A stretch of DNA of 19,440 bases from Monoraphidium neglectum. Taxonomy: Eukaryota; Chlorophyta; Chlorophyceae; Sphaeropleales; Selenastraceae. The stretch spans positions 1-19,440 of the forward strand of contig NW_014013035.1 of NCBI RefSeq assembly GCF_000611645.1, read 5' to 3'. Made by a program: the position numbers and the translations under genes. The notes under the pieces are model-generated. The model was not told where the DNA came from, ran no database searches, and was given only the letters and a program-made list of their open reading frames with translations. Of the stretch, positions 8,972-18,214 are shown one piece after another. Numbering within the stretch: the stretch's first letter is position 1; each line of letters starts with the position of its first letter.

Positions 8972-9687
8972 ATGCGCACCTCTGTCGTTATCGTGCTGGC
9001 CCTTGTGGCCCTGATGGCCATGGGTGAGCTCTCACCGCGAGATCGTCGCCGGGATGCTTTGGGCCCCATCTCCCCGGCAGGCCTCAGCACACGGATCAGC
9101 GCCGGTGATGCTTATTGGTATTAATGAGCGGCGTTTCATGCACACGCTTTTCGGGGGCAGCAGCAACCATGTGCATATGAGGGGTGCCGCCAGCTGGCCA
9201 TGGTGCGGCTATGGGGTGGCCCCCTGACGCCATGGCTGCCACCGGCATGCACCCCTCATGCCAACATGTCACCGGAGTGCCATCACCACTGCCGACCCCG
9301 CGCTCATAACGCAAAAATTCAATCAACATTTCTGCAGGCACCACCGCCCAGAACGCCACTGCGCCTGCCAAGGCCGCGGCCAAGAACGCGACTGAGACTG
9401 TCAAGGCTGCCGCTGAGAAGGCCACCGCCCCCATCGCCGCCGCCGCCGCCAACGGCACCGCCGCCGTCAAGGATGCCGCCGAGAAGGCCACCACCACCGT
9501 GAAGGCCGCAGTCGCCAACGCGACCGCCGCCGCCAAGGGCGCCGCCGCCAATGCCAGCTCGCTGCTGCCCGCCACCGGCAACGCCTCTGAGGCGAAGGCC
9601 AGTGCGCCCAAGAGCTCCGCCTCGACCTTCGCTGCCTCTGGCGTCCTGGCGGGCGCGGCCGGCGCTGCCATGCTGCTCCTGCTCTGA
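8972..9687 (+). CDS. Secreted Ala-rich 11-mer-repeat protein, probably GPI-anchored
   Basis: Two exons, 8972-9023 and 9338-9687, are joined by a GT-AG intron (G|GTGAGC to CTGCAG|GC, phase 1), giving 133 residues. Residues 1-18 (MRTSVVIVLALVALMAMG) form a signal peptide. Residues 28-93 are six exact 11-residue repeats of the form [AVI]-[KA]-x-A-A/V-x-[N/K]-[A/G]-[T/S]-x-x, preceded by a partial seventh. The seventh position carries N23, N34, K45, N56, K67, N78, N89, each followed by A/G-T/S, so five of seven are N-glycosylation sequons; N99 adds another. The tail from about 110 (SSAS, then a small-residue stretch ending MLLLL) resembles a GPI-attachment signal. Family not recognised. The repeats recall group 3 LEA proteins and type I antifreeze helices, but secretion plus sequons fits neither exactly. 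No TGTAA was found downstream. Confidence 0.8.
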
Positions 9688-10770
9688 GCGTACCCCCCTG
9701 GGCCCCTTGTGTCGGGGCCGTTACGAACTGACCAGGCCCTGTTGTGGGGTCTGAATTTACCAACATGCTGCGCTGGAAGTCAAGTGACCCAGACCTCACT
9801 CGATGATTTTGGGTCACAATGGGGCTTGAATTCTATTGTTGAGCCAAGCTGTGATTGCTGCGCACTTCGCAACTGTACTTCACATGCAAATGCAAGCCCT
9901 ATCTTGGTTGTCACAACTTGTCTTCAAGCACATGTGCGGGCGACGGGCACGCAAAGTCTCACACAATTTGTTGTCCCATTGAGTGGGAAACCTGTGGGCT
10001 GCGCTCGGTTTTTTACAATGCTACCGTGTTCACGGACTGGGTAACCAGTGGATGCAGATGTCCGATGCGGTAGTGTGTGTTAAACGGGCACTGGCAGGCG
10101 GCCCACTATTAATTACAATCCAGCGGCACTACACCAACTCAAGCCAGACAGCGAAACAAATTCTATTTGATATGCTTGGTGAGATGGCCATCTCAAGGGA
10201 CATGCGGGTGAGAGTAGCCTACGCCACCATGGGGTTAAAAAGTACTGCACACGCACGAGGTACATAGCGAGCATCGCTTGTCACAAAGACCTGCACAAAT
10301 GACGAATTGAATTACGCCTCAACAACCTAAGAGTAGCAATTTGCCATCACCATCTCACTCGGATCAGTCCCAAGCGTGGGGCAAGCAGTAGAATGTGCAA
10401 ATGTATATCGTACCCCTGCCCATATTCATCCCACCGGGATTCGAACTTCATTCACCTGACAATGATGGCGAGGGGAAGCGACCAGAGTGGCGGAGGGATT
10501 TGAGCCCGGGCCACAGCAGGGTGTCAACGTTCGTCAAGTGTTCACAATTTATCTGCCCGTGCCTGTGCAGAGGGAGTCCCGGCGACGTTGAGGAAACGGC
10601 TGTGCGAGCAGTAAATATCATGGCTTGGCACAGAGTCGATTGTCAGAGGGGAAGTGGCGCTTGATCGATGTCCTGGCACCAGCGCTGGGCCCCTAGGCAC
10701 AGCAGGCGATTTTGAAAAGAAGGCGGGACCGACCTGCACCAACATGGCAGGCTTCCATATGCGGCGCACT
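9688..10770. other. 3' UTR and intergenic region between the two secreted-protein genes
   Basis: It begins as the 3' UTR of the gene ending at 9687, but no TGTAA was found, so the transcript end is unknown. The stretch is less GC-rich than the exons, and its open frames (for example 9855-10073, 10395-10664) have no recognised motif. Two tRNA B-box-like strings lie at about 10437-10447 and 10497-10506 on the minus strand. No complete gene is supported. Confidence 0.45.
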
Positions 10771-10817
10771 TGATTTAAAGCGTGTCGCAGTATCAAGACC
10801 ACGCGTCAAGGGTCTTG
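10771..10817 (+). promoter_or_regulatory. TATA-like element and downstream hairpin before the second secreted-protein gene
   Basis: TGATTTAAAG (10771-10780) is an AT-rich TATA-like site about 255 bp before the ATG at 11034. About 14 bp further on, CAAGACC (10794-10800) and GGTCTTG (10811-10817) form a perfect 7-bp stem with a 10-base loop, which would sit near the transcript's 5' end. Both assignments rest on motif and position. Confidence 0.3.
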
Positions 10818-11033
10818 CTCACCCGCGCTTTCTCGTGCTCACCACGGTGCCAGCTGGAGCCGGAGGTGCGGAATGCACCAGAACCTCTCGATCGCTTCAA
10901 CATACTGTCACGCGCACTCCCTGAGTTGCAAGGTCTTCACCAGGTCTTGCACACTGTAGACACCACTATTCGCCTTCGCAGGGCACTGTCTGCAGATCAA
11001 CCACCTTCCGAGCCAGCCTCCTCCGCAGCTTCA

Positions 11034-11989
11034 ATGGCCTGCAAGTCCCTCCTGCTAGCCGTTCTGGCAGCCTTGCTTCTGGCTACCGCGCCGAGCTGCC
11101 AGGCTCGGCGTTCCACCCTGCAAGCGGCAGCTTCGCCTGCGCCTGCAGACCCGCTGGCGGCCTTCGGCGCGGCCATAACGCAGGTGTGGCGCAGCAGGCA
11201 GGCAGCAAGCGCTGCGCATGTATCCGCTTGTAACGCCTCATCAGCGTTTGCCTTGGCGCCTCAATCCTAAGGAGGCGCTCGTTGCGGGCGCCTCGCAGGC
11301 CGGGCACGTTCCCGCCTGGCTGCCCCCCGCGGCGGCCACCACGCGCCCTCACACTTCCATGCATCCATGCGCAACGACGCCCCCCGCAGACCATGTCCGA
11401 GCTCGCCAACGCCACCATGTCGGCCCTGGACGTCACGGCCAACCGCACGGACAGCCTCTTCGCCCCGCTGCTCAACCGCACCGCGGCGGCCGTCCCCAAC
11501 GTGTCGGCCATCAACGCCAGCTCCATTGGCGCCGGCCTGAACTCCGCCCTGTCGGTGAGCAAAGCTCCTGTTACGCCCCCAACCAACCCATCTTGAACCC
11601 CCTTCCGCTTGCTTTGTAACGTCGGCGGGTGCTTCTTGCCTCGGCCAGGCTGCCCGGGGTGTGTGCAGCAGGCCACAATACAGGGGGGGGGGGCACCACC
11701 GCGTGCGGGGGGCCGCCCCCGACGCGCCGCTGCGGGGGCGCCAAGCAGGCCCGTTGATCCCTTGCTCTCTTGACCTTTAGCTCCAAAATTGCGGCCCCTC
11801 TCCCAGGGCATCTCGAGCTTTGTCAGCAACGTGACCTCGGGCCTGGGCAACGCCTCCGCGGCCCTCAACAACACCCTCCGGCCCCCCTCGACGGCGGCGC
11901 CCGCCCCCAGCAGCGGCGCCGCCGGCCTCGGCGCGGCCTCGGCGCTCGCGGCGGCCTCGGCGTTCGTGGCGCTGCTGGTGCTTGCGTGA
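11034..11989 (+). CDS. Secreted N-glycosylated 11-mer-type protein, probably GPI-anchored; relative of the upstream gene
   Basis: Three exons, 11034-11183, 11390-11554 and 11807-11989, have all junctions GT-AG in phase 0 and give 165 residues. Residues 1 to about 24 (start MACKSLLLAVLAALLLATAP) form a signal peptide. The middle is rich in Ala, Ser, Leu and Asn with eight sequons at N57, N68, N79, N87, N92, N113, N120 and N126. The first three are exactly 11 residues apart, the same spacing and register as in the protein encoded at 8972-9687. A Pro/Ser/Ala linker (RPPSTAAPAPSSG) leads to a hydrophobic C-terminus ending SAFVALLVLA, which suggests a GPI signal. Like its neighbour it is small, split, on the plus strand, with a first exon carrying mostly the signal peptide. 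I infer a diverged tandem duplication. The exon 3 acceptor (CCCAG at 11806) was chosen because it alone keeps the sequon-rich frame. Function unknown; cell-surface or wall location likely. Confidence 0.72.
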
Positions 11990-12288
11990 TCGCACCAGCG
12001 CCCTTTATATTAATTGTGAGCGCGACCGAGCGGCCGAACAGTGCCCTGTTGTCGTCCAACCGGGCGGACATTCACATCCATGCGTTGCTGCGCCACTGCT
12101 GCAAACACCCCGCACATACCCTACACAGTTCCAGCGATAACGGACGGCAACGGACGCCCCTACTGCCCCTACTGCCTCCTTCGCCTCTGGGCGCTGCCTT
12201 TGTTATCGGCGCATGCCATTCTTATCATTACTCCAATCGGCTGTGTGGGTAGAGGCATCTGTGTGCTTAACAAGGATCAAGACATTTT

Positions 12289-12293
12289 TGTAA
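12289..12293 (+). terminator. TGTAA polyadenylation signal
   Basis: TGTAA, the typical green-algal poly(A) signal, lies 300 bases after the stop at 11989 in an AT-richer patch (TTTTTGTAATTTGC). It would end the second secreted-protein transcript at about 12305-12315. Confidence 0.55.
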
Positions 12294-12309
12294 TTTGCAA
12301 ATCAAGCAG

Positions 12310-13851
12310 CTTGCGTGGTCTGCGGTTGCGACCCAGACTATGCTGTGGGTGAGACGGCTGACGGGGCAGCGGCGATCACGGGGCTGGCGCCGCAAGGGGG
12401 GTTGCGAGCGTGCGCATTTAGGATGCTTTGAGATGGGGTCGCACGTTTTGGCGGGTCACAGTGAGTTGAATGGGGTTGGCAGCAGTTGCACACTATCGAA
12501 TTCTATGGCGTCTGAGTACCCGAGCAGCAGCGACAGGAGCTGCCGCTGCATGCGGGGCACACTCTTGAGAAGGTGGAGGGGGTGATCGCAACGCTGGTGC
12601 CGGTCCGACTGGCGCACTGTCGCCGGTGCCTCGAGGCATCCAGCTGTACCTCTTCTTCCAGTGAATCCTCCATCCCCGCGCGCGCGCAAGGAAGGACTGT
12701 TCTGGATGGGCAGCAAAGCTGCCCTGAACTCGCTCCGCCTGCCAGCGACCACTGGGCTGGGACCTGCCCGCCCTCGCCCCACCCTTCAAGCAGTCGATCC
12801 TGCTGGACTGCTGCCGCGCCGCCGCTCCCCTTCGAGCACGCTGAGCTGAGCCCGAGCACCCCATCGCTTGGTCAGTCCCAGCTGCCGACGGTGCCGGGGG
12901 CACGCTGCGTGCGGGCGAGGCGCGGCCCCTTGGCCCACACGCAGTCTGAGTGCCTCAGGAGTCGCTGGCGACTGCGTCAGCAGCAACACCTCAGGGGACC
13001 CTGCTTCTGACGCATTTACACGCAACTTCTGGTTGCTCGCTCGTGTGCCACCAACGCGCACCGTGGAAAGGGTTGATGGCAGCGACGGCGCGCAAGGGTG
13101 CGGGACCGCTGGCGCGCGCCCGGCGCGGACGGCGGGCGGGCTAGGGGAAAACTGGGGCGCACAGGCAGTGGACGCCCCGGGGTATGGCAGCACACAGGGC
13201 CTCTTCTGTGGATCGATGAAACCGAAACAGGCACAATTCAAAAACGCCGTTCAAGCCGCCGCCGGAGGCCCGAGCGGCGCTCCCCACCTCGCAGACCGCG
13301 GCGCGGGCGCAGTAAGACGGGCCTGCCGGCGCTGTGGGCTCGAGCGGGGACGCGGCAACCATGATGGGAGGGGGGAGAGAGGGAAACAGACGACGACGAA
13401 AGCCGCGAGGCATTCCTGCGCTCAAGAATAGGCAAAGGTAAAAACTCAGCGCACTAGACTTGAAATAAGTCAAACAGCATGCAGGCCCGAGGGCGCCTCA
13501 ACCCAAATAGCTGGAGGGAGCAAGCTGCTGCAAAGGGAAAGGATCTGATGGGGAACGCCCACCGCCCAGGCGCCGGGCCGCCAGGTGCGCCGGCGCCGAA
13601 CACACATCAACGCCGCTATCAAAAGCGCCATCCAAATGCGCGCCTTGCGCGGGACCCACGCCGGCCCGCCCGGCAGCCGCGAGCCGCCGCGTCGCACCCC
13701 ATGCACCCCGCGGCCCGCGCGCGGCCGGGCGCGGCCGAGGACGGCGGAGGGCGCGCGGCGGCGAGCGCGCCGCAGGGCCGAGAGCGCCGCGGCGCGCCTG
13801 GGGTGCGGGTGGGGGCCGTGGTGGTGCAGGGCGCGCGCGTGCGCGCGCGCG
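12310..13851 (-). other. Probable carrier 3' UTR plus unassigned, partly coding-like DNA
   Basis: On the minus strand TGTAA occurs at 13020-13016, which would give the carrier gene a 3' UTR of about 830 bases. Several minus-strand pieces read like protein: MVAASPLEPTAPAGPSYCAR from about 13363, a piece with EVLLLTQSPATPEALRLRV near 12950-13000, EDSLEEEVQLDASRHRRQ near 12670, and a last piece with RMQRQLLSLLLGYSDAIEF ending at the stop at 12456. Some have splice-like borders, but I could not join them into one phase-consistent model and recognise no domain. A separate small minus-strand gene is possible; a GC-rich untranslated region is equally likely. Confidence 0.25.
13016..13020 (-). terminator. 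TGTAA polyadenylation signal candidate for the carrier gene
   Basis: TTACA on the plus strand reads TGTAA on the minus strand. It is the only such site I found between here and the carrier stop codon at 13852, so it is the best candidate although it implies a long 3' UTR. Confidence 0.35.
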
Positions 13852-14357
13852 CTACTCGCTGATGCGAATCTCTACCCCCAGGAACTCCTTGACCTGTTCA
13901 TAGGTGACGAAGGCTATGGCGATGGAGGGGACGACTTTGAGGTAGTTGGGCCACAAACCCTAGCGTTTGGGGGGTAAGGGGGATGGGGGTGAGGTGTGAG
14001 CATGTGTGTGTGTGTGTGTCGTGTGTGTGTTGTGTGTGTATGAGTGAGGGGGAGAGAGCGATCCTGCTGCTGGGAAGCGGGTGCAGGGGTTGTGAGGTCT
14101 GGGTATGGGTTACGAGCGGACGAGGAAGAGGACAGGGGCAGTGTTGCGTGCGCGCGTGCGCGCTCGCACGCGGGCTGAATGGGGCAGGAGAGTCCCCTGG
14201 GGTGCCGGCCTTGGGCCGCCAAGCATGGGCCGCCCCCATGCTGACGCCCATGCATTGCCAACCAGCACTGATGACGGCCGCCCTGCACCGCCCCTTCCAC
14301 CTGTAAACAGAGGCCCGCTGCGCTCCCCACAACCTAGCACACGCACGCGCACACACA

Positions 14358-14421
<64 letters not shown>

Positions 14422-14632
14422 CATCAGCGTTGCAAGACACCAACCCGCCCAGCTGGTACCCCAGCTTCACCCAGCCCTGCACTCAGCCCCACCCCCCACC
14501 TTGAACAGCGCCTGCATGCCCTCCTCGCGGACTGTGCGCACGAAGCAGTCCGTCATGCCGCGGTATGCCACCACGCTGCCGTGGTCGCTGTGCAGCTCCC
14601 GCGCGCCCTGCCACCCAGACACCTGCAAGGCG

Positions 14633-14697
<65 letters not shown>

Positions 14698-17386
14698 CAC
14701 GTGCGCGTTTTTGGCACTCCTGGGTGCCGAAACAGAGCGCGGAGGGCAAGCGCGCTCGTCCGCCGGGGAGGGCGGGCCGCGCGATCGCTGCTTCTCAGGT
14801 GTGCTGGCAAGGGTTTCGGAGCGCGGCTTGCGGGCCATGTGCAGCTCTTTTCCAATTTGCAGCCCCGGCACGCAGCACCGGGACGGCTGCTGACCCCAGC
14901 CCACTAGGGAGGCGCCCAATGGCTGGGGGAGGCGGAGCAGGGGCCGGAGCAGGGGGAGGAGCAGGGGGCGGAGGGGCGCCGCACCTGTAGCCGCCGCCGC
15001 GCGACATCAAAGGGGTACGCCACCGTCTGCCCCGTCGTGCCCGCCAGCGCACCGCACCCCAGCCGCGCCGCCACCTGCGCGTTCCGTGCCGCGGGGAGGG
15101 GGTTGGGCAGGAGGGCCGGCGCCAGACGTTGGCGGCGCGATGAATCACAGGGAGACGGGTCACGGCACCGCGGGTGGCTAGTGTGTAATGGCCGCTGGCC
15201 ACTGCCGCGCCCCGCTGGTGCTCCCCTTGGGTCTGCGGCATACGGCACCACCGCCGCCAGCCCCCGCGTCTCCTGGCAGGCGCGCGCACTGCTTGCCGCG
15301 GAGCTGGCCGTCTGCGCCCATTCGCTGGGCCTCCCGGCAGCTCCCATCGCGCGCTGTCCAACCCCGTGCCCGCCAGCAGCAGCGCGGCCCCGACTCGGCC
15401 CCTTCCGACCCATCGCCGGCTGTCAATCGGCCGCACCCCAGGAGCCCAGGAAAGCTCGTGCTCGCGTGGCTCAAGAGACGCCCATCCATTGCTCTCCCCA
15501 TGAGCCGCACCCCCAGCGTCTCAGCCTCGCAAGCCGCTACGGCCAACCCCGCGCGTCCCTGGGGCCCCGCCCTCGACCCAGAACCCCACAGCCCCCTCCC
15601 GACTGAAAAAAACCTCTCACCGACAGCTCCCGCTCGTCCCTCAGGCCGTAGTGCGTTAGCAGCGAGGCCTTGAGGGTCTCATAAACCCCAAAGTTGAGGC
15701 CCACGTAGGGGATCACGCCGATCACGCTCGGCAGCCACCCGCGGTAGAACGCCAGCGCGCCCTCCTGCAACCACACGATTGGCAGCAGGCGTCGGCGCGG
15801 GCGGCGCGGCGTCGACGCACGCGGGCGTGGCGCGGCAGGGCCCGTGCGGCGCGAACCGCGCGCACCGGGTTGCGCGCCGCGTCGGCGCCCTCTTAACGGC
15901 TGCCGCTGCGCGCCGCGTCGCACCCTGCCGCCTCAGCCCCCCTCCCGGCCCCCGCCCTGCGCCCGGCCGCCTCGGCTCCCCGCCTCCTAAAAACCCCCTT
16001 GCCCCGTGCCCACCTCTTTGAGGATGGTGCGCGCCGCGTGGACGATCCCAGTGTACTGCACGTTGCGCCCCTCCTGCACGGTCAGCCGCCCCCGCACCAT
16101 GTCCAGGGGGTACGTGGCGCTCATCGCCACAATGCCCGCGCCCGCGCCCGCCATCAGCCGCAGCCCCGGCGTGAGGGCGCCGCTGCCGGTGGCCTCCAGC
16201 TGCCGGTCGGATATGAGCCTGTGTGTGTGTGTGCGGGGCCGGGGGCCGGAGAGTGGGGGCTGAGCAGGACGACGGCGGCGGGTTGTATTTCGTGCTGTGG
16301 GTTGATGCTGGTTTGAGGCATGCGGCATGGCCTGTGAAAAGACACGAGAGCCCGACCGCAACCGAGCAGGATCGGTCATGGCAGGGCCGTGCACGCAGCG
16401 GCTGGGCCGCCTCACGCGTGCCGCCCCCGGGCCGGCCTGCAGCCGCGCCGCCTCAAGCAGCGGCCGGCGGTCGGCGCACAATGCGCAAGGGCCGCGCGCC
16501 GCGCACCTGCAGAGCTGCTCGAAGGTGAAGAACTTCATCGCGCTGTTGGGGATGATGCGCACGCAATTGGTCCAGTTGCCCTTCATCATGCCCCGCATGC
16601 CCTCAGTGCGCGCCATGTGCACCAAGCCCTGCGGAGGGGGGCGCGGGCGCAGGTGGCGTGGGCCCAGCGCCTTTTCCCGACGCGCTGCCCGGACGCAACC
16701 TCGCGGCGCGCTGCGCGCGTGGTTCCGATAATGCTGTCGCTTTTCCTGCAGCTGCTGCTGCCGCCGCCACCTCTGCTGCCGCCGCTGCTGCCGCTGCCGC
16801 TGCCGCCGCCGCCGCCGCTGCCTCTGTGGCTGCCGCCGCCGCACGGGCCTTGCCAAGAGGGGATTGCCGCAATGGAACCCCATCGCGACGTATAGAGCAG
16901 AGGCTATCATGGGTTAACGAGGCGACCACGGCTGGTGCACCGCCGCCGACCTGCGGCCATACTGTTGCGCCCCTCCCTTCCAGCAAGCCCGCACCTGCCA
17001 CACGCCCTTGTAGATCTTGTCATTGCCCTGCACTTGCATAAGAATTTTAAGCCTTTCCAGGGGGGCTACGGCTGTCCGAGACCTGCAGACACGACATGTG
17101 ATTGTGCAAACAGTGGGGTGCTGCAGCGGGCGTCGGCAGCAGTGCGAGCAGTGCAGCGTTTCAACGCCGCCGGGTGTGGTGGCACGCTGCCCTGTCGTAG
17201 CGAGCGCGCTGGGTCGCTAAGTGAACTTTGTGCGACACTAGGCCTGCATGTCATGCAGAGACGGGGCTGGGACACTCACAGCCCTCCGGCCACGCCCCCG
17301 GCGATCAGGGACTTGACAATCTGAATGCCGGTGGGTGCTGTGCTTTTTTTGGCTTGTTGACCACTGCCTCCCTCCCCCGTGGACAT
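13852..17386 (-). CDS. ADNT1: Mitochondrial adenine nucleotide carrier, ADNT1 type
   Basis: Eight exons read 17386-17280, 17082-16995, 16628-16507, 16218-16014, 15764-15621, 15074-14985, 14622-14500 and 13959-13852. All junctions are GT-AG with matching phase, giving 328 residues and stop TAG. It is a complete mitochondrial carrier (SLC25) protein with three repeats. Signatures PLERLK (43-48), PLDMVR (143-148) and PFDVAR (243-248) are exactly 100 residues apart. KSLIAGGVAGGLSRTAVAP, KGNWTNCVRIIPNSA, YRGWLPSVIG, PYVGLNF and the C-terminus LGVEIRISE match what I know of plant ADNT1, which exchanges ATP, ADP and AMP across the inner mitochondrial membrane. The start is the ATG giving MSTGEGGSG, with no cleavable presequence, as usual for carriers. 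CoA or other adenylate carriers are the alternatives but fit less well. Introns 6 and 7 hold long complementary CA/GT tracts around exon 7. Confidence 0.92.
14004..14041. repeat. Imperfect GT repeat in carrier intron 7
   Basis: GT-rich tract interrupted by CGT and TTG, within the intron between carrier exons 7 and 8. On the transcript (minus) strand it reads AC-rich. It is therefore complementary to the transcript copy of the repeat at 14361-14414 in the same intron. Confidence 0.85.
14361..14414. repeat. (AC)27 microsatellite in carrier intron 7
   Basis: Twenty-seven uninterrupted AC units on the plus strand, followed by GCACACACA. In the carrier pre-mRNA this reads (GU)27, lying 85 bases downstream of the exon 7 splice donor. 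Confidence 0.95.
14635..14690. repeat. (GT)28 microsatellite in carrier intron 6
   Basis: Twenty-eight uninterrupted GT units on the plus strand, running into GCGCGCGCACGTGCGCG. In the carrier pre-mRNA this reads (AC)28 and ends only 12 bases before exon 7, displacing the usual polypyrimidine tract. It is the exact complement of the tract at 14361-14414. Confidence 0.95.
16744..16835. repeat. CTG/CCG triplet-rich tract in carrier intron 2
   Basis: Mixed CTG and CCG triplets with a few CTC, CCT and CAC variants. It gives poly-Ala, poly-Leu/Pro or Gln/Arg frames on either strand, which produces spurious open frames. It lies wholly within the intron between carrier exons 2 and 3 (16629-16994). 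Confidence 0.85.
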
Positions 17387-18141
17387 ACTCGCTGGCCCGC
17401 TCTCAAGTGCGTGTGATCTGATGATCGCGGCCAGCGGGCTACGTCTGAGGGCAGACAAATGGCAACTCCGAGACCGCTCGATACGCAAGGGCCAATTACG
17501 CACAAGCCAATGGTCTGGATGTCAATGGTGATGTGCGCACAGCAGCAAGCAGTGGGCACGACAGCGTTGCCACAGGGTTTCACGACTCACACCAGCACCA
17601 GGCAAACTCTTGTATGGGAGCCAACTCTTGAGTGTGTACGCCTGAGCGGCACACGGCTGTCAGCCTTCCTCCGCAATGGGGTGCGGCGACCAGCCGGCGT
17701 GCTGACAACGTCATGGCATGGGTCAAAGCGCATGCATCGACGCAAGCACAAACCCAGTCAAAGTGCTTTGCAGCCAGCACAGCTTGTCTAGCAAGTTGTT
17801 CAAGCAAGGCGTCCCCAACCTGCGAGCGGACGGCGTGCACCACATGTGCGTCGTTGCAGGGCAGTGGCATTGCTGACATCTGGTTACCACGCAATGCATG
17901 CGCCTGGCAGTACGCTCGTTGAGGAGCGGCAGCTGGGCCGCCTGCGATGCATGTGGCTAAGCGACCGCCATTTGCGGCAGCATTAGTAGGCGTGCATACC
18001 ATTGGGGTGTGTTGTGTACAGAGATGGTCATCATGCAGTTGGCAGAGCATCTCACGCAAGGTCATCGTGCAACACATTTGACTTAGGGCAGCAGCTCAGA
18101 ACAACCAATGCATTGGTCTAGTCTGAGGGTCATGGATTGGT
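17387..18141. other. Carrier upstream region and intergenic DNA, one unassigned ORF
   Basis: The carrier promoter and 5' UTR should lie just above 17386; no clear TATA box is seen. A minus-strand frame of 165 codons (18077-17580) contains the smooth stretch VGDALLEQLARQAVLAAKH but no domain I know. A 96-codon frame opposes it on the plus strand (17632-17922). I leave both unnamed and do not treat them as established genes. Confidence 0.35.
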
Positions 18142-18157
18142 GGTGGCAAGAGCCACC
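18142..18157 (-). terminator. Histone-type 3' stem-loop of the H2A mRNA
   Basis: On the minus strand GGTGGC-TCTT-GCCACC forms a perfect 6-bp stem with a 4-base pyrimidine loop, preceded by CAAAAC and followed by ACCA. It begins 57 bases after the H2A stop codon. Stem and loop size, flanks and distance match the 3' stem-loop that ends replication-dependent histone mRNAs. Confidence 0.75.
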
Positions 18158-18214
18158 GTTTTGGGGTGATGCGCGGCGCAGGAGGGCCAGCGTCGCAGCA
18201 AGGTGTAGAGCTGT

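Noticed and set aside
11683..11693. Run of 11 G in intron 2 of the second secreted-protein gene
   Set aside because: A lone homopolymer within an intron; nearby G-runs could allow a quadruplex but nothing shows a role.
14465..14919. Open frames made of His-Thr or Cys-Val repeats around the CA/GT tracts
   Set aside because: They are microsatellite translations joined to exon 7 of the carrier in or out of frame; the tracts are intronic.
16603..17041. Ala-rich open frames on both strands across 16744-16835
   Set aside because: They come from CTG/CCG triplets inside carrier intron 2; flanking exons have perfect splice sites and phase.
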